Position numbers and translations under genes: made by a program. Of a stretch of DNA of 64,000 nucleotides, positions 55,280-64,000 are shown in pieces. The notes under the pieces were generated by a model. It saw only the letters and a list, made by a program, of their open reading frames with translations. It did not search any database and was not told where the DNA came from. How positions within the stretch are numbered: position 1 is the stretch's first letter; each line of letters begins with the position of its first letter. The stretch spans positions 62,001 to 126,000 of the forward strand of contig ML769506.1 of NCBI GenBank assembly GCA_009733575.1, in the 5' to 3' direction. Source of the stretch: Gymnopus androsaceus JB14 (taxonomy: Eukaryota > Basidiomycota > Agaricomycetes > Agaricales > Omphalotaceae).

Positions 55280-56384
55280 CTACCGCACAATTCTACCTAC
55301 AGAACCCAGCAAGATGTTGTCTATCAAGCGGGTTTGATCCACCCATAGCGCACCACTCAATATGACAGCTGCATCCCCCTTCGAGGACCGCGTTACATCG
55401 CCTTCTATAACCTCAAAGTCTCCGGCATCATTCATCTCGAGGTAATCAAGCTTCATCTCCACATCCAGCCCTTCCTCATTCGCCTGTTCAATTCGTCGTT
55501 GAATGATTTTCGTTGCAGCGTTGATACAATCGAGTTTCGAGCCTCCGGCAGCCCAACAGCCTTCCGCTGTTCGAAGCGAAGCGTAAAGTATCGGAGCAAC
55601 CTTTCGCCCAGCTGGTGATAGATAAGCGTTGCGGGAGGATAGTGCCAGGTCATCGGAAGTGTCACGTATAGTGGGAACTATATGAAGGTTGTTGGGACTT
55701 GGATGGGAGAGTAATAGGTCTGTAACCATGTGACGGAGGAGAAGGGCTTGTTGAATGTCTTTTTGGCCGAAATACGCATTAGTTGGCTATAGCGATACTG
55801 TTTTAGTCTCAAAGGTTTCAACGGGATAAACGAAAATACCTCGATCGCGTTGAATAATTTGGTGACTACAGTCGCGACGCCACGGAAGAACGTTGGTCTG
55901 CTTTTTCCTTCCATTTGTTCTCCATAGCCTTTAACCTCGACGAAGGTTCCTCGTTGCTGGTTGACATCTTGATTAATTCCGCTTGGATACATTTCGTGGA
56001 CATTGGGCAGAAACACGGCCGATGGCTGCTTGGACGCGACCTTTTGCTCAGCAAGCAATTCCAGGTCGCGTTCCAGAGTACGCGGATACGAGGCAAGATC
56101 TTCGTGAGGTGCGAACTGAGCTGGATTTACAAATATTGACATGACAGTCAAGTCATTTTCTGCCAAGGATCTGCGAACTGCAGAATGTAAAAATATATAT
56201 ATATTCGCGTAAAAAATTGGTAGCGATACTCACCGAGGCTGAGATGACCTTCATGAAGGGCACCCATGGTAGGAACAAACCCAACAGACTTTTTTTCAGC
56301 ATACGCCTTTCGTCTCCATTCTCTATAGGAAGCGACAGTAGTAAAGATCGGTATTGAAGATGGAGGCAGCTTCGTCGTGGACAT
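55280..56384 (-). CDS. PAN6: Pantoate--beta-alanine ligase (pantothenate synthetase)
   Basis: Minus-strand exons 56384-56234, 56177-55840, 55786-55280; all phases agree, 331 residues. Condenses pantoate and beta-alanine with ATP to make pantothenate for coenzyme A. Class I-type nucleotidyl-transferase motifs: VGFVPTMGALHEGHLSL (HxGH), SIFVNPAQFAPHEDL, SRPTFFRGVATVVTKLFN, AYFGQKDIQQ and the loop LALSSRNAYLS. An in-frame ATG 60 bases upstream (56444) would add an N-terminal extension; 56384 fits the usual start. Convergent with the unknown gene at 54046-55010. Confidence 0.95.
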
Positions 56385-56841
56385 TTTGCGCGAGGGTACC
56401 AAGTTAAAAGCGTAGATAGCTTCACAAAGCGATCGAATAAGCATTAAAAGATATTAAGTGGGATAAAGGAAGAGAGAATGGTACGATTCGATTTTACATC
56501 GATGGGTTCATGAAAGCGATAATAAAACGGACGATCTGTCATCGGATCACGGGCCGCTGATATGTACAGCTGACACAGTAAGTACAGTACTGTACATATC
56601 GATTCCATGCGTTATCTTCTAGTCCTAATTCTTCTGATTTCCTCCTGATTTCGTCAACTCTAATTAGAGAAGTTGGCTATCGGAGCAAGCGTTTAAAAGT
56701 TTTCACGTTGATCCGTCGGATGAATTTGATCGTCGATGAATGTAAATGACGCATCGTTAATTAGATAAATAGAGCTGGTGGGTGAATTTGTGTGCATTCC
56801 CTTCCTACAGCTGCAGGCCAGCTGGTGATTCCTCAGCCCTT
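56385..56841. other. Intergenic, divergent promoters
   Basis: Separates the pantothenate synthetase and secreted kinase-like genes. ACAGTAAGTACAGTACTGTACATAT near 56570-56600 contains the palindrome GTACAGTACTGTAC, a possible regulator site. No gene seen. Confidence 0.4.
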
Positions 56842-57929
56842 ATGTTTACCTGCTGCACCCGGGCCATAACTCTCATTGTTCTTATTGTTGTTTCTCTCAA
56901 TGTACATGCTGCACCTCCCTTGTTCAAACGGCGAGTATGGCCAGGAAAAAGTAAGATATGGCTCTTTCAATAAGTCACGATACCCTGCTAATTGACAGCA
57001 CCTCTAGCCACACTGGGCAGGTTTCGAAATTGATGACCCGAAATTCCTCACAGGTCCTAATGACAAGAAATCCTTCTGTTAGTCCCTTCGTCGTCAATCT
57101 CGAGGCTCCTTTTTATTGTTCTACTGTATAGCAACCAAGCTATCAGGTATCACGCTTGGTACGGAAATCCCAAATTCAGGTTTACACAGCGACTCTATGT
57201 GGACGGTCAAAGGCAAATACATAGATTCCCATGGAAAAGAGCACGATGGGAGTGGTCTGATAGTCAAAGTCTTGAACAAGGCCGACAATGGCGCTTACGG
57301 TGAAGTCAAAACGCTCAATATCGTCGGTGATCTCGTTGCCTCTGGTAAACTCTCAGTCGACAAAAAGCTTTTGGGAATCATCTCAAAATCCTCGCCCGTC
57401 ATCGTCATGTCGATGAAACCTGGTGAAGCGTTGAACCGGATAGATGCTTTCCAGAGAGGCGATGAGAAGGTCAAAGAAAAGTTGACGAAAGAAGCATTGG
57501 CATTGATGTGCGAGGAGGTGGCCACTGTGGCTCATACCAAGGGCATTTTGCATAAGTAAGTCACCGACAGTTCTTTATTTGCTTCGTCCCCGAGTGTTCT
57601 TACTTTATATTGCACATAATTTTCAGTGATAACAATATGGGTAACATCCTTGTTACACTTTCTGCAGATAAGACCACAGTTATCTCCATCAAGCTGGTCG
57701 ACTGGGGTGCTCCTCGTAAGTTTCATAGCTTAACTTTTTCTGCCACAACGATGATCCGAACGCGGATAGGTACATACACTGCGTCTGTGACAAAAGAGGA
57801 AGCGGTAAGTTTTCTCCCAGACCATCGTGTTTGAAAGTTTTGACTTACAAGTTTGAATAGCTTGAATGGTGTAAAGGTGCCTGGCCTGTTGAACAGTGGA
57901 AAAAGGCATGGAAGATAAGAGTGTTGTAA
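56842..57929 (+). CDS. Secreted kinase-fold protein
   Basis: Exons 56842-56950, 57021-57077, 57132-57555, 57627-57715, 57770-57804, 57861-57929; all phases agree, 260 residues. Residues 1-23 form a signal peptide (FTCCTRAITLIVLIVVSLNVHA) followed by a Kex2-like FKRR. The mature part has kinase/APH-type landmarks: IVKVLNKADNGAYGEVKTL, VIVMSMKPGEAL, then ILHNDNNMGNILV (H-x-D-x4-N, catalytic Asp and metal Asn present) and IKLVDWGAP (DFG-equivalent). Thus, unlike the pseudokinase cluster at the left end, catalytic residues are retained. A kinase-like enzyme with an export signal is unusual; role unknown, possibly an extracellular or secretory-pathway kinase (inference). Confidence 0.75.
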
Positions 57930-58242
57930 GAGCAATTGGTAGGAGCCGTTTTATTTCTGTAAATCTCTGTGTATTTGAATCAAGTACGAGCTGGGATTTT
58001 ACTTCGATCAAGCTTGGTGAACCTCGAGAGAGGTTTCTAGTTTTTGACCGTCAATCTCCAGAGGGGTACTTCAGGCCTAACGTTAATCAGGCATACAGCT
58101 CTCCAACAGCTCTCACTAATTCGTATCGATATCAGTGGCGACTGCCTTCAAGCTTGATATTTAGAGCTTTGAACCATTTTAGGTCAAGGCCACGGTGTAT
58201 GACGCTGTTGTTCTACATGTCACAGCGAGTACTGAGATCATC
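57930..58242. other. Intergenic, no gene seen
   Basis: 3' flank of the kinase-like gene; open plus-strand reading to 58252 is without features. Confidence 0.45.
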
Positions 58243-61016
58243 TCAAAAATAGTAGTACGGTCGAGCCTCAGACTTAGAACCTTTCTCGTCCGATCGCTCC
58301 GTTTCAACCTCTACACTAACCATGACCACTGTAAGTTCAGACCTCACAGTACTGCTCCGGGTGAGTGGTAGACCGTCAGAATATATATCTTGTGAATAAA
58401 CTGTTTTGCCATTTCTCCTCCAGAATGCAAGCGCGCGCATTAAATCCTGGTCAAGTCAAAGTTCAGGCATGAGTATGATATGAGAAAAAGATCACTCACG
58501 CCCTGTGTTCCGAAAGTTAAAACTGCAACAAGGGGAACTGTGTTTAACGATCTTTAGCAAGTGACCGAGCATGATTATAAAGAAGGGCTCACACAAGGCT
58601 ATAAGGACATTCAAAGCTTTGCTAAAACCCGAATTCGAACCAACGAAAACAATGCAGAAAAACATCACTGCGATGCTAAATAAGAAGTAAAGGTTTCCGA
58701 TCAGCGAGTTGGGAAATTTCTAGGTTGGAATTTGACACATACACAAACGCGACAAAGGCGAAAAAACTGAAGGAGGTGACACGGAAGAACATTCTCCTCG
58801 AATGATTAAGGACATCGGATGAGTAGGACGCGGAGCAGTGCTTCCTCAGACGCCAATAAAGGATGGCTAAATGAAGTGTCGTGTCATTGTTGAGAGACTT
58901 CGTTATATTAGCATCTCACGAACCGTTTATCACCAACGTTGGAATAACAAACAAGATAGTTAAGCTCGCTGTGACCCTCCCACTGCAGCATAATGAGCGA
59001 CACGGTAAAATCGACATGTATATACGTACGGGGTGATCAAATTCACAGAGCAATAAGCCATGACGGTAAATCCCACTTCATGCGACGGTGGAAGGCATAT
59101 CTAGTACGGTTTCTGCAAATCAGAAACCCAAACCCAAACAGAGAATACATCTCGAAAAAACGTACAGCAAAATTCAAGGCGAGACTAAAAAGAAAGACGG
59201 CAAATGGAAGAATGTTGAACTGAGCAAAAGTCTTTTCGGTAAGCAGGTGAGATTTTGAGATGTACAAATCGCTTACGATTATTTTCCACAGCCTTTCATA
59301 GCTAATGGATATTTCGGAGATCGCAGACTGAACAATAAGCAGCAGCTGTGATAATGAAGACGGATCAGTTGATTCAAGAGCGGGAAAAAAAAAAAGCTCG
59401 ACGAACCTGCGCGAAGAGACTCAAGGTTGCGGCAGCGACACTATAGCAGCAAGTCGATGTCAGTCGGCAACAGAAGCATATAAACAAATCAAAGCAACGT
59501 ACTATGGGGATAACCGAATGGATCATTGCAGATTGGACCAGACACACCGTAAATGGAGGTGGCGTTGAGTTTTCAAGACCAGAAAAAAACAGGATCAGAT
59601 AAGAGAGGCTGAAGGTGGTCCAGGCGAAAAAGAAATTGAACCAAATCATCGTTCTGTTGACGGAGGACCGAACAAAGCATGCCAAGGCCAGTACGAGAGA
59701 AACATCCTATGAGTCCTACCAGCTGGAATGCTATGAACGCCCGAGAAGCCACTGGGGAGTGTATGTTCAACGATAGGAAGATCTTAGCAAAATAATAAAT
59801 TCTTGCCTGAAGTTGTATCATGTTCCAGCGGAACAGCGTCAAGCTTGTTCATATATAGACACTGGCCAACCTAACTTATTGAGGCGGCCGATTCCCTGGT
59901 CTGTCCGAGATGAAGTTTCAAGGCTGCCAGCAGATCGAGAGGGATGCGTTGAATCCGTTGAACATGTTCCTTTTGTACAAGGGTTGGAGCGTTGCGAGGA
60001 GCCACAAATGTGAATTTGGTATCGAGGACACTGGTGGATACTATCTATACGAAAGGGTTACCCGGGTGAAGATCTCCATTATGATTGAACTTGGCCGAAA
60101 TGTACATCTACACTGCGTCCAGCGACAGATGTCTAACCATCATTCCATAGCTCCGAGAATGATAACGAGGAACGGGAATCAGCCCAGGTCCATTGTCATT
60201 CTTTGGAGACATCTTCTAAGAGTCATGACGACCGAGAAGTACTAGCCTGGTACGCAAAAATGCATGAATACTCGGAGGTCCAGAGTGGCCCGTAACAATT
60301 GAGAATCAAGATGGGAGCGAGAAGCGGTACCGATATGATGACATTCACAGCTTGGATGTCTTCTAGATCTATCTTCTTGGCCGTTACTCTAAGTAGCTCT
60401 GTGGATTGATATGATGGTTCGAACTCGAGACAGATTCAGTCAGCGCATACAGTGTGCAATAAACATAATTTAAAGGTTTATGAAAGTGAAAAATTGCAGA
60501 GCCTCGAGTCTGAGGACAGAATGCCAAAGCAACATCAAGGGAAATAAACAAAATCCCCCATGGCAAAGCAGGTCGACATTCAGGCAAAGATATATAAGCA
60601 CGAATCACCAGCCCAACGAACTTCAAATCACCCTAAATGACAGACATAAATTAGCATCTTGTTTTGGGACGAAAAAAGAAAGCAAAAGAAGACAAATCCA
60701 CATCCGCTGCTTGGGAAGGAAGGAAGGAAACGACATGGTCCAAGTGCTGAACGCTGGAATGTGATGAAAGAGTACGTGTAAATCGTCGGGCGGCCAAATT
60801 TCCTGTAACTTACAAATGCTTGGAAGGGATCCAGAAGCGTGCGGGTGGAACGTGAGATAATCACTCGTTGAAAGATAAGATAGGCTGTGGCTAGAGAGTC
60901 ACAAATAATGTTAAATATTTTCAGCTTGACTGCGCTCACCATAGATCGCAATAAAAGGACCTATTGGCCCGGGTGCCACCAACCTCAAATGTAACCTTCG
61001 AAAATTGCCAGACATA
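58243..61016 (-). CDS. Probable multi-span membrane protein, exons unresolved
   Basis: Minus strand. A plausible first exon starts at 61016 (MSGNFRRLHLRLVAPGPIGP) and, after a short intron, continues ATAYLIFQRVIISRSTRTLLDPFQAF before a GTAAGT. Further hydrophobic segments are seen at 59700-59500 (LVLALACFVRSSVNRTMIWF, FFAWTTFSLSYLILFFSG, TVCLVQSAMIHSVIP), 59440-59400 (VAAATLSLFAQ) and about 59220-59150 (NILPFAVFLFSLALNF), in the order and wording of the seven-span receptor-like proteins of mushrooms. A Ser/Thr-rich end is at 58440-58243. Several joins do not keep frame (for example near 59712), so both the gene limits and its integrity are uncertain; it could be two genes or a relic. Confidence 0.35.
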
Positions 61017-61285
61017 ACCTTGCTGATTTTAGTATTTATCAGGGCTTGGTCTCCAGATCCATGTTACAAGTGGACGCATCGATAATCCTACTACACACAG
61101 TTAGTATGGCCACTGTTTATGCAATTCCGGAAAAGCGGCTGCGAACGGTCTTAAGCTACATTATTCTCTAGGATGCATAGCAAAGGTACTGCATATTGGT
61201 AGGTCGCGTTTGTCGTTCGGGAGTATGTATACACAAATCTGTCATAATTACTTACTACGTAAATTTTTGAATTTTTGAACGATCT

Positions 61286-62771
61286 TTAATCAACTTTGCA
61301 TAAATCAAAAGGCACCTCCAGCGTTTCTTTTTCAATATTCGACGTCGCGGGTTGACCATCCGACGCGCTCATCTCTACAAGAGAAATCTTTTTCTGCAGC
61401 GCCGGTCTAATCACCTTTTGCCTGTTCTTCTCGATCTCGTTCTTGCCCATCACGAGCCTTTTCGCCATCTTGCGGAATTTATGGACAGTGCCGACAGTGC
61501 GAAGCCCTCCAGCCCCTACACGGATACGCGTGCTGCTGGGAGAAGAAGAAGAGTAGAGTCTGCCGCGAACGAGAGGACCATAGCCGGACAAGTCGTTTTC
61601 CAGAGTAACATCGTAGGAGTCTCTTGTTGACTCGAATGAACAGATATCGTCTATGTGGATCTTTGAAGAGAACCATATGAGCGAGGAGACGTGCGATTAA
61701 ATGAACACTCACTGAATGGACTAGAATAATTGCTTCGTCTTTGGATTTCGCCTTTCTTTTCCACAGTGGCCGAAGGCGTAGATAACTGGTCGCTATGAAC
61801 TCGATTGGATGCATGGTCTACGCAATTTATCAATGAATGAGACGAAGACACAAATATTCAACTCATGAGCTGGCTTACATGCACTGATCGAGGAGTGATA
61901 TTCAACTCAAAACATATTTTCTCACTTCTACCGCCATGAACACTAACAGGGAGAAGTAAAAAGCCGGCACCATGTTCAGTATAATCTGTACCAGTCGACT
62001 GGCACATAGTCCTAACTGGTTTGGTTACAGCTATGGTCTCGGAAATCCCATAGTTGCCGGACACAATCGGATTCGCCCCAAGTTGCGCGTTGATTCCTCT
62101 TTGTTTCCCGTAGGCGTACTGCATAGTACCGTAATCTTCAGGATGGGAGGTGGAGCGACTGCTCGCAATATATGAACTTTCAGCGTAGTAGGGAAAGCAA
62201 TGCACTCACGCAAAAAGACTATGCCCCCTCTTCTGATCTATTCTCATGATAATGTGCCCTCTGTCCATGGCGTAGTTGGCAGAATCGTAGAAACTCAAAG
62301 AGAAAGCTGCTCGAACAGGTTGGCCTGGCCCTTTGTCCCGTATCCGATTAGGTGCCTAGGTAGAGATCGCATTAGTACCAGCTTGTAACGATGAATGTAG
62401 CATACCAAGATCTGGAGACTAGAGCTGAATATACTGCCTGAAGTATCAAGCCATTTCACCATTGTTTCGCTAGATCTATATTCGTCTTCTTCGATTGGGT
62501 AGTCCGTCTTTTCATCGTCGTCGCTCAAAGACACCAGTGTTGTTTCATTTTCGAAGCTCGTGAAACCATCGCTCGAGTCCATTGCGACTCTATATTCGGC
62601 GGCTGAACAAGGAGAGCTCGCACTCGCACCAATGAACATTCTTCTCCGTTTCTGATTTCTGACACCCTTCAAACCTGGCGATACATGATTGGATGCAGGA
62701 TTCAAGACTGCTGAGCGAGAGACAGAGGATCGCAAGCGTCTGGAACTTGGCGATTGGACATTGCCTACCAT
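61286..62771 (-). CDS. Unknown protein, multi-exon
   Basis: Minus-strand exons 62771-62406, 62355-62210, 62161-61879, 61817-61713 and about 61650-61286. The start is basic and Ser-rich (SSRRLRSSVSRSAVL, GVRNQKRRRMF), followed by an acidic stretch (LSDDDEKTDYPIEEDEYRSS). Later parts show FSLSFYDSANYAMDRGHIIM, a middle QLGANPIVSGNYG region and a Lys-rich end (HKFRKMAKRLVMGKNEIEKNR). The frame from exon 3 into exons 4-5 is ambiguous by one base. No family recognised; composition suggests a nuclear or cytosolic, largely unstructured protein. Confidence 0.5.
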
Positions 62772-64000
62772 GATGGGGGAGAAATCGAAATGATTGCCAG
62801 CAGCAAAAGGAGGCGAAGACTATAAGGAAAGTTTAAGATACGCCTCAAGCGCCGAACTAAGAAGATTGTGAAAAGATGGTGCTTGTCGTATTTAGCTCTA
62901 GCATGCATACTGTCAATCCAACTGATTCTATCTGGTAGACGCCAGCTTAACGCACTAAACATACGAACATCGGTCATACGAACAGCTAAATAAGTACGTC
63001 CAACTGTGATTGTGTGGCGGTAATCAATACAGAAACTTGGAAACATCGGTCAAACACCCACCGAATACCTCAGCTTTCCTCCGAGTGGACGATAGGCAGT
63101 GTACTGTTCACCGGAGTCCCGACTCTCCCGGCGAATGTTTTGAGGGTGATAGGATCTCTTGTTATACGTGTTAGAGAAAGTTCGCCCTGAAGCGCAGGAC
63201 ATACAGGAGTACTAGTTCAATTCCCAAGCCAGTGGCACGAACCGTCTACTCGATGGTCATCGCACTCGGGCTAGATTCATTTTAGGTCAAAGCAACAGTC
63301 TCACCGTTAGACAACGCGCTTGTGCAAGGTTGAAGTTGTCGGAATACTCCGAGATTCCGAAACTTTTGAAGAGGATGGTCGTTCTTCACACTTTAAGTGG
63401 ATCATTGTCGTGTTTGCAATTGATGCTGAAGATTGACGCCTGTCATATGAGTACAACGAAAGAAGGAAGAACACGGGCACTTACCACCGCAATAGCGCAC
63501 TTATTCACCAAGGAAGTTCAGCGACTAGAGCGGCCGAGTTGCGATCCTCATGAGCCCCATCGTAGATTGGAGCTGGCTTTGGTTATATTGAAAGTCTTAC
63601 GGGGTGACTGGGGTATGGTCTGAAGACAGTTGACTTGAATATCGAATCGACATGAATGGAAAGACTTGGGTCAACTTGAAGACGACATCGCCCACGGTTG
63701 GTTGACTGGGCAGCTGAGGAATTCGTCTACTGATGACAGAAGAGCTAATAACACGTCCTGAAGGCAGCAAGTTTGTGGTGGGCCGTGTTATAGGTGATCG
63801 TGGTACTGTAGATGGTAGCAAGGTGCAAGTTGAACTTCTGAAGATGCAAATTTGAGATCCGCGAGCACGTGCTCTCCTTTGCTGCTGAATCTTAAACTTG
63901 TTTTCGTGAGCAAGACGACTAGTTTCACCGACATGCCAGATTCATGTACCAACTCGCCAGAACGGATATCGATAGAGACCATATACAAGCCAAGTGATGA
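62772..64000. other. Window end, no gene confirmed
   Basis: Open frames on both strands (plus 63330-63623; minus 63788-63988 with IRSGELVHESGMSVKLVVLL) lack motifs and good splice sites. The minus-strand one may be part of a gene that continues past the window. Confidence 0.35.

Noticed and set aside
62765..63046. Minus-strand open frame upstream of the unknown gene
   Set aside because: Overlaps that gene's start and has no splice or motif support; probably leader sequence.

Overview
The window looks like nuclear DNA of a basidiomycete fungus, most likely an agaricomycete. Genes are split by short GT-AG introns of about 45-75 bases (a few GC-AG) with TAAC-like branch sites. The accessory families are ones expanded in mushrooms: a NACHT-ankyrin NLR, F-box and BTB proteins, C2H2 factors of the CPDCSFTTNDPGSLTRH type, TKL-like kinase fragments and several lineage-specific membrane or zinc-finger families. 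I saw no tRNA, rRNA or CRISPR.

Layout. 1-5.7 kb: three tandem, same-strand genes for an aminoglycoside-phosphotransferase-fold pseudokinase, with flanks that carry duplicated pieces of the neighbouring zinc-finger gene. 5.5-8.8 kb: two adjacent minus-strand genes built from a repeated CxxC...H...C module. 9.3-10.6 kb: secreted GH16 beta-glucanase. 11.5-13.1 kb: fungal multi-span membrane protein with coding minisatellites and a broken 3' end. 13.1-17.5 kb: duplicated, mostly non-coding DNA, including an inverted copy of a C2H2 gene whose sister lies at 40.6 kb. 17.7-22.2 kb: dolichyldiphosphatase and phosphoglucomutase (divergent), then NAD(P)H-hydrate dehydratase. 22.5-25.6 kb: F-box gene, BTB gene and a 153-bp tandem repeat. 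26.1-28.7 kb: RPN8 and fibrillarin (divergent). 29.7-30.3 kb: kinase relic. 31.5-36.4 kb: NLR with 29 ankyrin repeats. 38.2-40.2 kb: arginyl-tRNA synthetase with a damaged 5' part. 40.6-43.5 kb: C2H2 gene, a MITE and odd low-complexity DNA. 44.2-49 kb: a fungal family of unknown function, a second MITE and a GNAT acetyltransferase. 49.7-55 kb: disordered nuclear protein, F-box gene and an unknown gene. 55.3-57.9 kb: pantothenate synthetase and a secreted kinase-like protein. 58.2-62.8 kb: a probable multi-span membrane protein and an unknown gene.

How it fits together. Conserved housekeeping genes (glycolysis/UDP-glucose supply, N-glycosylation, NADHX repair, proteasome, rRNA methylation, pantothenate synthesis) are interspersed with fast-evolving families. 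PGM, CAX4, NNRD, RPN8, NOP1, PanC, GH16 and the 4.5-kb NLR reading frame are all intact. Single-base lesions cluster in the lineage-specific families and in the first 400 bases of the arginyl-tRNA synthetase gene. That pattern suggests birth-and-death evolution, but local assembly error is not excluded. The most interesting objects are the pseudokinase array, the homogenised ankyrin array of the NLR, and the secreted kinase-like gene. Exon boundaries were inferred by eye from frame continuity and splice consensus.
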